Shown in pieces: positions 17,796 through 26,810 of a DNA stretch of 64,000 nt. The stretch lies in contig CANGMI010000005.1 of NCBI GenBank assembly GCA_947455195.1, forward strand, positions 192,609 through 256,608, in the 5' to 3' direction. The number at the start of each line of letters is the position of its first letter. Positions within the stretch are counted from its first letter, which is position 1. The position numbers and the translations under genes are program-made. Under the pieces are notes generated by a model. It did not search any database and was not told where the DNA came from. It saw only the letters and a program-made list of their open reading frames with translations. This DNA is from Pseudomonadota bacterium (GTDB taxonomy: Bacteria; Pseudomonadota; Gammaproteobacteria; Burkholderiales; SG8-39).

Positions 17796-19270
17796 GCGGG
17801 ACGACCGGGGAATCGATCGATGAGGTCTCGCGCCGTATCGCCGCCAGTGGCGTGGAGACGGTGCGCTTTGGCTGGTGTGATGCGCACGGTACCGTGCGCT
17901 GCAAGACACTCACGACAGCGGCTGCACTGAAGGCGCTCTCGCGCGGAGTCGGGATGGTGAGCACCCTTCTCCTCAAGGACACCGCTGATCGCACCGCCTT
18001 CAAGGTGTTCGATGCGTCCGTCGCCGCTACGCTCCCGGGTTTCGAGTACGCCGCCAACGTGCAGTTGCTGCCGGACCCGGGCAGCTTCTGCGTTCTGCCG
18101 TGGGCGGATCGGACCGGGTGGATCCGGTGTCAGCCGGTCTTCGCCGATGGGGCGCCCGTGCCCCATGACACCCGGCATCAGTTGCAGCGTGCGTTGGCGC
18201 GGCTTGCTGCGTCGGGCTGGGGCATGGTGTGCGGACTCGAGGTGGAACTGCATATCTACCGGCTGCTCGACCCGGTTCACGGGATCGATCTCGATCCGAT
18301 GCAAGCCGATTGGCCGGGGCCGGGGCCCGCAGTCAGCATGCTGCATCCCGGTTACAACCTTCTCTCCGAGCAGTGTGTCGACCGTGCCGAGGAGGCCCTC
18401 GCCATCCTGCGCCGGACCGCGCAGGCGCTTTGCCTTCCTGTCACGTCCATCGAGATCGAACTCGGGCCCAGTCAGTTCGAGGTGGTGTTCGAGGCAAGCG
18501 ATGCGCTCACGGCCGCCGACAACATGGTGCTGTTTCGCAGCGCGACGCGGCAGGCCCTGCGCCGTGCCGGCTATCACGCCACCTTCATGTGCAGGCCACC
18601 GTTTCCCAACGTCATTTCGAGTGGCTGGCACCTTCACCAGTCGCTGGTGAGGCTCCAGACGGGGGCGAATGTCTTCATGCCTGCCGGTGCGCCGGTCGTC
18701 GCCGCCGACGTGACGGCGGCGCGCGAAGCCCGACGCGTGCTCTCCGATGTTGGTGCTCGGTATCTGGCCGGGCTCCTGCATCATGCTCGTGGCATGACCG
18801 TCATGGGTACTCCGACGGCGAACGGTTTCGGGCGATTCAGGCCCAATGCGCTGGCACCCCAGTCGGTGCTGTGGGGGCGCGACAATCGGGGCGCCATGCT
18901 TCGTGTGCTGGGTGGGCCTGAGGATCCGTCCACCCGCATCGAGAATCGGGTGGGCGAACCGGCGGCAAACCCTTACCTCTACATGGCAGCGCAGATCCAT
19001 GCCGGACTTGCCGGTATCGAACACCGGCTCGAGCCGGGGCTGGCAACCGAGGCACCCTACGCCGACCCGGTCGGCGCGAATGGCGCGAGGCTCCCTGACA
19101 ATCTGGGCGATGCGCTGGTTGCGCTCGAGGCTGATGAGGCGATGCGCGAGGGTTTTGGCACCGAGTTCCTGCGCTGGTATGTGCAGATCAAGTCGACCGA
19201 GCACGCCAGACGCGTTGCGGCGCCTGACGTCACCGAGTTCGATCGGCGCGAATATTTCGGGCGTATCTGA
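17792..19270 (+). CDS. Glutamine-synthetase-like ligase
   Basis: A 492-residue member of the glutamine synthetase superfamily. Catalytic-core motifs are visible: GLEVELHIY (metal Glu pair), IEIELGPSQFEVVF, GWHLHQSL (the His-x-His of the active site), RFRPNALAPQ (ATP/phosphate region) and RIENRVGEPAANPYLYMAA. The N-terminal beta-grasp region has FGWCDAHGTVR. It is divergent from GlnA and more like ligases that join glutamate to an amine, such as gamma-glutamylanilide synthase (TdnQ/AtdA1) or gamma-glutamylpolyamine synthetases. The coupling to a Rieske oxygenase (ATGA overlap) and the presence of a NagG/AndAc-like oxygenase next door favour a role in aromatic amine or amino acid metabolism; this is inference. 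Confidence 0.85.
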   Translation: MSGTTGESIDEVSRRIAASGVETVRFGWCDAHGTVRCKTLTTAAALKALSRGVGMVSTLLLKDTADRTAFKVFDASVAATLPGFEYAANVQLLPDPGSFCVLPWADRTGWIRCQPVFADGAPVPHDTRHQLQRALARLAASGWGMVCGLEVELHIYRLLDPVHGIDLDPMQADWPGPGPAVSMLHPGYNLLSEQCVDRAEEALAILRRTAQALCLPVTSIEIELGPSQFEVVFEASDALTAADNMVLFRSATRQALRRAGYHATFMCRPPFPNVISSGWHLHQSLVRLQTGANVFMPAGAPVVAADVTAAREARRVLSDVGARYLAGLLHHARGMTVMGTPTANGFGRFRPNALAPQSVLWGRDNRGAMLRVLGGPEDPSTRIENRVGEPAANPYLYMAAQIHAGLAGIEHRLEPGLATEAPYADPVGANGARLPDNLGDALVALEADEAMREGFGTEFLRWYVQIKSTEHARRVAAPDVTEFDRREYFGRI

Positions 19271-19286
19271 ATGCCGATCGGCACGC

Positions 19287-19790
19287 TCAGATCGGATAGA
19301 TGATCGAGTTGGGAATCATTTCGCTGTCGAAGACGCAGCATTTCTCGGCAAAGCGCAGGCTGCCGTCCTCGCGAACGACGCGGTCGATGTAGCGACCGGT
19401 ATTGAAGACCTCGGATAGCGCCTTCGATCGGGTCCGGATCACCAGGTAGTTGGCTTCGACCGCGATGCCTGAGCTGGTTACCTCGGTGATGAGGATGCCA
19501 CTCACCGAATGTCGCTGGTAGTAGGGCTGGTGAAAAAGGGTCTGCGTGATGCCGTAGACGCGGTCCTCGAGCATTGCCCGGCTTTCGAATGCCAGCGTTG
19601 CCAGCGGCAGGCCGCGCTCGTGGTTCTCGCGCGGGATGACCTTGTAGGTGCACGCCTCGGTGAAGAAGCCGGGCCACGCTTCGTAATGCCCGCTGTCGAC
19701 GCAGGCGCTGTAGCGGGCGTAGAGGTCCTCGATCTCGGCGCGCAGAAAAGGGTCGAGGCGGGAGGGCAGGTTGTTCGCGCTCGCGTTCAT
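19287..19790 (-). CDS. Ring-hydroxylating dioxygenase, beta subunit
   Basis: A 167-residue NTF2-like small subunit of a ring-hydroxylating dioxygenase. It has the usual opening IEDLYARYSACVDSGHYEAW and the segment RSKALSEVFNTGRYIDRV, found in beta subunits that stabilise the alpha trimer. It lies 3 bp after the alpha-subunit gene on the minus strand, so the pair form one enzyme. The gene ends 16 bp from the stop of the converging GS-like gene. Confidence 0.88.
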   Translation of the reverse strand: MNASANNLPSRLDPFLRAEIEDLYARYSACVDSGHYEAWPGFFTEACTYKVIPRENHERGLPLATLAFESRAMLEDRVYGITQTLFHQPYYQRHSVSGILITEVTSSGIAVEANYLVIRTRSKALSEVFNTGRYIDRVVREDGSLRFAEKCCVFDSEMIPNSIIYPI

Positions 19791-19793
19791 CAG

Positions 19794-21050
19794 TCAGACC
19801 CCCATCACCTTGCGGTAGTAGCCGTACATGCCGCGGATCAGCGTCTCCGACACGTTGTGGTCTGTCGAGCCGATGTCGCGCCCCCCCAGTTCGCTCACGG
19901 TCTGGTAGTCGGGGTGCTGCCGGAAACCGGCCTGCTGCATCTCGATAACCTCACCGTCATCCGCCGACACATAGCCAGCCGGCCCGAAGAGGTTGGCCTG
20001 ACGCAGGCGACGGCGTGTCATTTCGGGCGTGTCTTCGGCGTAGCCGAAGTGGGTCCAGTGGAAGTCGAACGCATCCGGTCCCACCGGCACGATGTGCCGG
20101 GTCGACAGCGAGTTCACCTGTTGCTGGATGATGACGCTCGGAAAGAGCGTGAGCATCGTCACCGTCGGCCCCTTCCACCACGGTTCGGGTACGACATCGA
20201 GTACGCGTGCGTCTTTCAGGGTCATGTTTTCCTTGAAGCTCGTGACGCCCTGGGTCACGTCGCCCTTGCCCCCCTCATTCTTGCTCGAGATCATCACCGC
20301 GTGGCGACCATGCGCATCCATCACGAGCGATGACTTCTGATCGGCGCGCCAGAGCCCGAAGGTGACGAACCAGGTATGGAGGAGTCCCGGGTGATAGGGG
20401 TCCTTGATGTTTTCCTGCATTAGCTTCCAGTTGCCCGGAATGCGCTGCCGGTTGTATCCGAGAAGGGTGAGGGAACGGCCATCGAAGATGCGCTCGTACC
20501 ATGGCGTGATTTCGGGGCCGAGATAGTCGCGCAGAGGGGCGACAGCGGTGTCGAATGAGCCGAACACCACGCCATTCCATTCCTCGACCTTCAGCCGGGT
20601 GAGTCCATGATCACTCTTGCGAAAGTCGCCCGGCATGCCGCCGTTGATGCGACCGTTGCTTTTCACGCCGCGAAGGAAAGGCACGCCCTGCAGGTTGCCC
20701 TTGAGGTCGTAGCTCCACTGGTGATAGGGGCACACGAGTTCAGTGGCGTTGCCGTGGTCTTTCTGGCAGAACTGTGCACCGCGGTGCGCGCAGTGATTCT
20801 CGAGGACGCTCACCGTGCCGTCGATGTCGCGTACGGCAATCACCTGGCGCTCGCCAATCCAGGTTCGCTTGAAATCACCGGCATTCGGGATTTCGCACGA
20901 CAGGCAGACGTAAGCCCAGTGGTCGTGGTTGAAGAAGCGTTCGAGTTCGATCGCGTGCAGGGCCGGATCGACATAGGTCCGGTAAGGTACCCGGCTGGGG
21001 CCACCGGGGTGCCACTCGAGGGGCGCAGTGCTGTGCGTTCGGTCGTTCAT
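19794..21050 (-). CDS. NagG/AndAc-like Rieske oxygenase, alpha subunit
   Basis: A 418-residue catalytic subunit. Rieske ligands are C87-x-H89 (CAHRG) and C107-x2-H110 (CPYHQW). The mononuclear site is D217-x2-H220-x4-H225 in IKDPYHPGLLHTWFVTFG. Long identical-looking stretches such as YDLKGNLQGVPF, GYNRQRIPGNWKLMQENI and FGLWRADQKSS recall the large subunits of salicylate 5-hydroxylase (NagG) and of AndAc-type anthranilate dioxygenase, so a hydroxy- or amino-benzoate is a plausible substrate. The start at 21050 is the first ATG before the domain, with an AGGAGGCC-like site partly upstream. No ferredoxin or reductase gene is adjacent. Confidence 0.9.
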   Translation of the reverse strand: MNDRTHSTAPLEWHPGGPSRVPYRTYVDPALHAIELERFFNHDHWAYVCLSCEIPNAGDFKRTWIGERQVIAVRDIDGTVSVLENHCAHRGAQFCQKDHGNATELVCPYHQWSYDLKGNLQGVPFLRGVKSNGRINGGMPGDFRKSDHGLTRLKVEEWNGVVFGSFDTAVAPLRDYLGPEITPWYERIFDGRSLTLLGYNRQRIPGNWKLMQENIKDPYHPGLLHTWFVTFGLWRADQKSSLVMDAHGRHAVMISSKNEGGKGDVTQGVTSFKENMTLKDARVLDVVPEPWWKGPTVTMLTLFPSVIIQQQVNSLSTRHIVPVGPDAFDFHWTHFGYAEDTPEMTRRRLRQANLFGPAGYVSADDGEVIEMQQAGFRQHPDYQTVSELGGRDIGSTDHNVSETLIRGMYGYYRKVMGV

Positions 21051-21163
21051 CAGGAGGCCTCCGGCAACGGTGCGGTCAGACAGAACGTGTCTGGCCGTCG
21101 CGAAGCGTGCATTATCGCGCAATCGTCCGACCGCCCGATCGAACTCTCCTGTTGCCGAAGCCG

Positions 21164-22729
21164 ATGACTGCCATCAACCCACCGTCTGCCCCTCACCCGA
21201 CGCAGGCGCCTGTCCCCGCAGCGATTGAGGTGGGCGGGCACGGCGCCCGCTCGGTGGTTCACCTGCTGAAGGCTGCGGTCGATCGTGCGCCCGTCGTGGA
21301 GGCGCTGGTTTTCGAGGATATCCGGCTTGACTACGCCGCCTATGCGAGGTGCGTTGTCGGTCTGGCCCGTGTGTTGATGGGATTGGGCGCGACTGGTGAG
21401 CATGTGGCGCTGCTCTGTGCCAACCGCATCGAGTCAGCAGTGGCCAGTCTGGCCATTCAGGCATCAGGCGCCGTGTTCTGCCCGATGAACCCGGCGTACA
21501 CCGCGCGCGAACTGGGTGAGGCCTTGCGTGATGCTGCCTGCACCATCGCCCTTTGCGATTCCCAGGCGGCAGCCACCGTCCGTTCGCTTCAATGGCCTCT
21601 TCATGTCGTCGAATTCGATCAGCCCACGATCGAGTGGGTGCGGCAGTGGGGTGCCATCGACCCGATCGAACTGGCGCGGTTGCTGCCCGATCCGGAAGCG
21701 CTGGGCATGATCCAGTACACCGGGGGGACGACCGGTCGATCCAAGGGCGTCATGCTGAGTCATCGCGCGGTCGTGACCAACGTGGCTCAGCGCGAGGCTT
21801 TCCTGCCGACGGTGCCCGGCGATCGCTTCCTGTGCATGATGCCGCTCTTTCATTCGTTCGCGATGGCGATGAATCTGTACCAGGCGCTCTGGTGTGCCGG
21901 TACCCTCGTGATCCTGCCGCGTTATCGTCCCGACTGGGTGCTGTCGGCGCTCGACGCGGAACGCATCACTGTCTTGCCGGCCGGGGCTACCGTTTTCATC
22001 GGGCTTCTCGGATTCGAGGGCATGTCGCAGGCCCGGATGCCGGCCTTGCGGGCCTGCTACTCCGGTGCCTCGAGTCTGCCGGCCGAGGTCATCCGGCGGT
22101 GGCAGGAGCGCACGGGATGTTTCATTCACGAGGGCTACGGGCAGACCGAGGCCGGCCCCATCCTCACCTACAACTCGCCGCACTTTGCCTCCAAGCCGGG
22201 CTCGGTCGGGCTGCCCTTGCCGCAGACCGAGGTCCAGATCGTCGATCTGGACAGCGGTACCCGGGTACTTGGCCAGGGCGAGACGGGCGAGATCCGCGCA
22301 CGTGGTCCGCAACTGATGCTGGGTTACTGGCAGCGCCCGGACGAAACCGCTCAGGCACTTCGCGACGGATGGCTGTACACCGGCGACATCGGTTGTTTCG
22401 ATGCAGACGGGCATCTCTTCATCGTCGATCGGAAGAAGGACATGATCATCACGGGCGGGTACAACGTCTACCCGCGCGAAGTCGATGAGGTGTTGATGAT
22501 GCATGCCTTGGTTCGCGAAGCAGCCACCGTGGGTATGCCCGATGCTTACCGGGGTGAGTGCGTGGTGAGCCATGTGGTGGCCGATGGTGTCGATGAGGCG
22601 ACACTGATCGCGCACTGTCGCGAGAACCTCGCGCGCTACAAGGTGCCGATCACGATCCGCTTCGTGCCGGCGTTGCCGCGGACCAGTGTCGGCAAGATCG
22701 ATCGCGCGAGCCTGCGTCGATCGGATTGA
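21164..22729 (+). CDS. Acyl/aryl-CoA ligase (AMP-forming)
   Basis: A 521-residue member of the ANL superfamily that activates a carboxylic acid with ATP and joins it to CoA. The AMP-binding P-loop is YTGGTTGRSKG, followed by the A5-type motif GYGQTEAGP, the A7 motif GWLYTGDIG, the hinge DRKKDMIITGGYNVYP, and the catalytic Lys near the C terminus in SVGKIDR. The gene diverges from the NagG-like alpha subunit (113 bp apart), suggesting a shared control region and a pathway in which the aromatic acid is used as a CoA thioester. Substrate specificity cannot be assigned. Confidence 0.9.
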   Translation: MTAINPPSAPHPTQAPVPAAIEVGGHGARSVVHLLKAAVDRAPVVEALVFEDIRLDYAAYARCVVGLARVLMGLGATGEHVALLCANRIESAVASLAIQASGAVFCPMNPAYTARELGEALRDAACTIALCDSQAAATVRSLQWPLHVVEFDQPTIEWVRQWGAIDPIELARLLPDPEALGMIQYTGGTTGRSKGVMLSHRAVVTNVAQREAFLPTVPGDRFLCMMPLFHSFAMAMNLYQALWCAGTLVILPRYRPDWVLSALDAERITVLPAGATVFIGLLGFEGMSQARMPALRACYSGASSLPAEVIRRWQERTGCFIHEGYGQTEAGPILTYNSPHFASKPGSVGLPLPQTEVQIVDLDSGTRVLGQGETGEIRARGPQLMLGYWQRPDETAQALRDGWLYTGDIGCFDADGHLFIVDRKKDMIITGGYNVYPREVDEVLMMHALVREAATVGMPDAYRGECVVSHVVADGVDEATLIAHCRENLARYKVPITIRFVPALPRTSVGKIDRASLRRSD

Positions 22730-22781
22730 TGCGGCGAGTACTGCGCATCTGCCTCGGCCGGTAGCCCCCGGCGACCTGGCA

Positions 22782-24197
22782 TCAGCGCCCCGGAGAACTG
22801 AACCACGCGATCTCGGCCCTGATCGGAACGCCGGGGGGTTGCACGGCGTGTTGCGACAGGCAGGTAAAGCCGATCTGTCGGGCGCGCCAGCCATCGAGCA
22901 TGGGCCTGTAGATCGGACAGTGAAAGCGCACGAGGCATGGATGATTTTTCGGATCGGGCACGTGGGCGCGGGCGACACCCAGATGCAGACCGGGTAGTCT
23001 GAATTCCCCGGCTACCTGTCGATCGAGCCCCGGACGGGCGAGCACCAGATCGACCTGCACGATGACCCAGTCTTCGATGAAGGCGACCGCAGGGCGCTTG
23101 ACCCAGTACAGTTCGTTGATTTGGCCCAGGGCGACCCCCTGCCGGGCCAGCGCCCTGGGCGACATCAGTACCGGGGGCTGCGTCTGTACCTTGCCCATGG
23201 CTCGACGCACTGCGAGACTCGCGGCGGCCGCCGCATCGGCCAGGCTCAGCCGATCGGGCCCTGTCTCGTAGTTGCGAAGTTCGGTTTTCTGGGTGTCATC
23301 GGTACTTGCCTGCAGCGTCTGCATGACTGACTGGGGTACCTGCCTGCCCAGTGCGTGCTGCAGATACGCGAGTCCTTTCGATACGATCGCTTGCAGGCAG
23401 CGACGCTCTGTCTCCGCCACGAGACGGGTCCAGTCGATGGCCTGCTGATCGAGCAGCGAGCAGGCATCGACGGTCCAGTCGGCCGCGTTCTCCACTGACC
23501 ACCGAAGGCCGTGCACCAGCGCGATGATCAGTGCATCGGTCGGTGAAGGTATCTGAACGTGGAGATTGCGCCACACGATGGAACCGGATCGCTCCCACAG
23601 GCCCACGTCATCGCCCGCAAGCCGATTCAGATGATTGGAGCAGTGGTGCAGATCGATTTCTGCCCGCCCCTTTCGCAGCGACCAGGCGTGGTGCGCGGAT
23701 ATTGGGTCGACACGGCGCAGATTCACCTGCCAGGGTTCATCCACCAGTTGCCAGCCCGCTGCCTCGAGTGTTTTGAAGGCTGCCAACTCCTGCCCGACCG
23801 GGACGAGCACGTCCATGTCGCGAATCAGTCGCTCCTGCGCTGCCCCTGGGTCGAGCGCAATGCGGGCCGCCCCCTTGAAGAGCAGTACCGGAATCTGCGC
23901 GTCGATCAGGGCCGTGATGCCAGCGAGTGAATCGTTGATGCAGATCTGGCTCTGAACCCACAGAAACTTCCGGATGCCCAACATGCGTGCGCGGATCGGT
24001 GATCCGGGTTCGAGCTGATCGATGCGTGCCGCGACTGCGCCAAGCATGCGTACCTCGTTCCACGGGGTCGTCTCGATGTCACGGGCAAGGCGCCATGCCT
24101 GCCAGGCGGTGACTGCCTCGGCCTCGGGCGCCAGCGCGGCACGGGCGAGGAGGTCGAGCGATCCGGTTGGTGTGCCACCACCACCTCTCGTGCTCAT
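22782..24197 (-). CDS. NTP_transf_5-like nucleotidyltransferase (HPr-rel-A-type locus)
   Basis: A 471-residue protein of the putative nucleotidyltransferase group (NTP_transf_5 type). Characteristic segments are VLLFKGAARIAL and RLIRDMDVLVP, where the D-x-D is the likely metal site, followed by DLHHCSNHLNR and ALIIALVHGLRW. In known genomes such proteins sit next to PqqD-like and HPr-kinase-like proteins in surface-polysaccharide or peptide-modification clusters, as here. It overlaps the preceding glycosyltransferase by ATGA and is the last gene of the five-gene operon 27234-22782. The C-terminal 100 residues are less familiar. The transferred group and target are unknown. Confidence 0.75.
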   Translation of the reverse strand: MSTRGGGGTPTGSLDLLARAALAPEAEAVTAWQAWRLARDIETTPWNEVRMLGAVAARIDQLEPGSPIRARMLGIRKFLWVQSQICINDSLAGITALIDAQIPVLLFKGAARIALDPGAAQERLIRDMDVLVPVGQELAAFKTLEAAGWQLVDEPWQVNLRRVDPISAHHAWSLRKGRAEIDLHHCSNHLNRLAGDDVGLWERSGSIVWRNLHVQIPSPTDALIIALVHGLRWSVENAADWTVDACSLLDQQAIDWTRLVAETERRCLQAIVSKGLAYLQHALGRQVPQSVMQTLQASTDDTQKTELRNYETGPDRLSLADAAAAASLAVRRAMGKVQTQPPVLMSPRALARQGVALGQINELYWVKRPAVAFIEDWVIVQVDLVLARPGLDRQVAGEFRLPGLHLGVARAHVPDPKNHPCLVRFHCPIYRPMLDGWRARQIGFTCLSQHAVQPPGVPIRAEIAWFSSPGR

Positions 24198-24892
24198 GGA
24201 TTCTGCCGCTTCCTCAGCAGCGCGAGCCGGGCCACCTGGAGCAATGCGCCCCGGCGCGCCACCTCGCTCATGCTCAGTGAACTCGGGTGAAGTCTTCGGT
24301 GCAAGACCAGGTGCTCGTGGACGCCGAACGAAAGACCGGCACCGCGAGCACGGTCAACCCAGTCGATCCATCCGCCCAGTTTCAGCGTCGGGTCGAACAG
24401 ACCGATGCGATCGAACGCCTCACGCTTGACCAGCGTCGCCCCGGCGAGCCAGCCTGCTTGTGCCTCGCGAGGCATGAAGTGTGCCGCCACCTCGGGGGCG
24501 AGGCTCGGGCAGGTGAATTCGTTCATCCAGCCCAGGCATGCGTCCAGATGGGGATTCTCGGCGAGACAGGCCACGTGGCTCGAGAGGCTGTCGGGCGACC
24601 ACAGATCATCGGCGTCGAGTATCGTGATCCAGTCCCCGCGAGCCGCTCTGACCCCCTGGTTCATGGCCGTGGCAACCCCCCGGTTCGGCTGGCTGATGAG
24701 TCTGACCGGTGCGGCTGCGTGCGGTTTGCGCATGGCCGCCTCGAGTGCCATCCGTTCCGTGCCGTCAGTCGAGCCGTCATTGACCACGATGATCTCCAGC
24801 GGCGGGCAGGACTGGGTGCTCGCGCTGGCGAGCGTCTGCGCGAGGGTATGAGCCGCATTGAATGCGGGCACGATCACCGAGATGCGGGTCAC
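24194..24892 (-). CDS. Family 2 glycosyltransferase (second of pair)
   Basis: A 232-residue GT2 enzyme: ISVIVPAFNAAHTLAQTL at the N terminus, EIIVVNDGSTDGT for nucleotide-sugar binding, and ITILDADDLWSP containing the DxD-type metal site. It is short for the family and has no membrane segment. It overlaps the nucleotidyltransferase gene downstream (ATGA) and the other glycosyltransferase upstream, so all are coupled. Donor and acceptor are unknown. Confidence 0.85.
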   Translation of the reverse strand: MTRISVIVPAFNAAHTLAQTLASASTQSCPPLEIIVVNDGSTDGTERMALEAAMRKPHAAAPVRLISQPNRGVATAMNQGVRAARGDWITILDADDLWSPDSLSSHVACLAENPHLDACLGWMNEFTCPSLAPEVAAHFMPREAQAGWLAGATLVKREAFDRIGLFDPTLKLGGWIDWVDRARGAGLSFGVHEHLVLHRRLHPSSLSMSEVARRGALLQVARLALLRKRQNP

Positions 24893-25650
24893 GTCGATGG
24901 CTCGAGAAACTGGATGAAGTCGGGCAGGGGGGTTGCAAGCGTGCCCGCGGCACGGCGACGCATGAGCGACTTGTGTGCTGCCCGACGGAAGTCGGCGTGC
25001 TGCCGTTCGGTGTTCGTCGCCATCATCGATTTGGGGTGCTGGCGATAATAGAGTTCGACGCTGCGCAGGATCGAGAACGGTACCCCGTGCTCGCGAACTC
25101 GCAGCAGCAGGTCGACATCCTCCCCATAGACCAGTGTTTCATCGAAGGCACCGCCCAGCGTCTCGAAGACGTCACGCCGGTAGATGCACGCCCCGACACA
25201 GACATGAAACAGTCGCTCGGTCCGTGACGCGGGGGCTGGCGCCAGGCCCGATTCATCAGCTGTGTCGAAGTAGCACAGGTAGCCTGACACCATGTCGATG
25301 GCCGGATCACGAGCGAGACGAGACACCTGCCGCTCGAGCTTGCCGGCAGGCCACAGATCGTCGGCATCGAGAAAGGCAATCAGATCGCCTTCTGCCTGGG
25401 CAATGCCCCTGTTGCGCGCGCGCGAGGGGGCTCCGGGTTCATGGCCAATGATCCTGAGCGGCAGGCCGGCGCGTTGATGAGCGGCTGCCACGGCGAGGGT
25501 CTGATCGGTCGATCCGGCGTCGATCAGCAGCACCTCATGCACCGGTACTGTCTGGCGTGCGATCGAGCGCAGTGCAGCGTCGATGAACCCCCCCATGTTG
25601 AGGCACGGCATGACCACCGACAGGCGGGGGACGGCTTTGGCGATCGTCAT
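24889..25650 (-). CDS. Family 2 glycosyltransferase (first of pair)
   Basis: A 253-residue GT2 enzyme with LSVVMPCLNMGGFIDAAL, EVLLIDAGSTDQT and IAFLDADDLWP, clearly related to the next gene (24194-24892) and probably an old duplicate. The start at 25650 overlaps the stop of the HPr-kinase-like gene by ATGA; the frame is open further upstream but lies inside that gene. It ends overlapping the next transferase by ATGA. Two transferases in tandem suggest sequential sugar additions to one acceptor. Confidence 0.86.
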   Translation of the reverse strand: MTIAKAVPRLSVVMPCLNMGGFIDAALRSIARQTVPVHEVLLIDAGSTDQTLAVAAAHQRAGLPLRIIGHEPGAPSRARNRGIAQAEGDLIAFLDADDLWPAGKLERQVSRLARDPAIDMVSGYLCYFDTADESGLAPAPASRTERLFHVCVGACIYRRDVFETLGGAFDETLVYGEDVDLLLRVREHGVPFSILRSVELYYRQHPKSMMATNTERQHADFRRAAHKSLMRRRAAGTLATPLPDFIQFLEPST

Positions 25651-26810
25651 GGCTGCACCTGTTGCAACCATATGCGCAGGGTATCCACCATGACTTTTCG
25701 ATCGGTCCCGAGTTCGAGTCGGTAGCAGGGTGTCGATCGGACCATTGCCGAGAGCTTCTTCAGCGTGTTTGCCTCGCGTCCGCGAAGGAGAAAAACCGTC
25801 GGAGGCAGCAGGGCTTTCAGCAGGTGTGAGGCGGGCTGGGGTAGCAGCGTTGTTTCGGGCTTGCCGGTGATCACGCATTGCGCGAGCCCGACAATCGGTG
25901 CAGCCGATGCGAGGGCTGCGGGACGGATGTCGGTGCAGCGCATGACGCGCTTGTCGCCCGCGGTCCACCAGGGGGCTGCAGTCATGCCGGCCGGAATGGG
26001 GAGGGCCCCGTCGGCAGCGAGCTTGATCGAGTCGTAGAGCGCGTGAGCGTGCCAGCCTGTCCTGCCCGGTTCGGCAAGCACCAGATCGTCGCCACAGACC
26101 GCAAGCCCTTCGCTCAGCCAGGTTGCCACGGTGGTCGACTTGCCTGACCCGCCCGGCCCCACCAGCACGAGGGCTCTTTCGGCCTCGATGATGACCCCGG
26201 CATGCAACATCGCCATCGGTTCGGCATGCAAGAACCAGTGGATCAGCGTCTTGAAGGGCGCTGCGGCTTCCCAGAAGGGCAGGTCGATGGCATCAGCCAG
26301 CCAGAAGAGGCCCACCCGCGCGGTGTGATCGAGGATGAACCAGAATCGCCGATCGTGGTCATGGAAGGCGCTCAGGGTTCCGCGCTCGCACAGATGGAGG
26401 CGTTCGAGGTGTCGATGATCGGTGTGCGCGAGGTTCCATGGCGGTGGCGACTGCCAGGGCGGCGCGCTTCCGCACAGCACATGGACGACCAGGTCGCCCG
26501 GCACAGGACGCGCAGGCGGACGCTCTTGCCCGAGATCGGGTGGCCCTGACAGGGGCAACAGGCAGCGCGAGAGTGTTTCGCCACAGACCTTTTCATTGGC
26601 GCAGACACGGAGGCCAAGCGTGCCCAGCCGGTGGCGCGAGTCATGCATACGATGCGCTTCCACGTGGCGCACACCCGCCTGCATGAGCGTACGCAGGGCC
26701 TCGGTGGATGCGGCGTGCCCGGTGACTGACGACGACGCTGAGCCGGCGCCGACGTGTGCAGTATCCTCGACTCGCGTGGGGTGAGTCGTGCTGCCCTCGT
26801 CAGGCAACAT
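25647..26810 (-). CDS. HprK-related kinase (HPr-rel-A type)
   Basis: A 387-residue protein whose C-terminal half resembles HPr kinase/phosphorylase. The Walker A motif GPGGSGKST is at 218-226, preceded by MLHAGVI, and the HPrK-like GDDLVLAE follows at 240-247. The N-terminal half is unlike HPrK and includes a basic, proline-rich stretch. The start at 26810 overlaps the PqqD-like gene by 11 bases. Members of this kind (HprK-related kinase A) are known next to PqqD-like chaperones and nucleotidyltransferases; their substrate is not established. No HPr gene is in the window, so carbon-catabolite control in the classical sense is unlikely. Confidence 0.8.
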   Translation of the reverse strand: MLPDEGSTTHPTRVEDTAHVGAGSASSSVTGHAASTEALRTLMQAGVRHVEAHRMHDSRHRLGTLGLRVCANEKVCGETLSRCLLPLSGPPDLGQERPPARPVPGDLVVHVLCGSAPPWQSPPPWNLAHTDHRHLERLHLCERGTLSAFHDHDRRFWFILDHTARVGLFWLADAIDLPFWEAAAPFKTLIHWFLHAEPMAMLHAGVIIEAERALVLVGPGGSGKSTTVATWLSEGLAVCGDDLVLAEPGRTGWHAHALYDSIKLAADGALPIPAGMTAAPWWTAGDKRVMRCTDIRPAALASAAPIVGLAQCVITGKPETTLLPQPASHLLKALLPPTVFLLRGREANTLKKLSAMVRSTPCYRLELGTDRKVMVDTLRIWLQQVQP

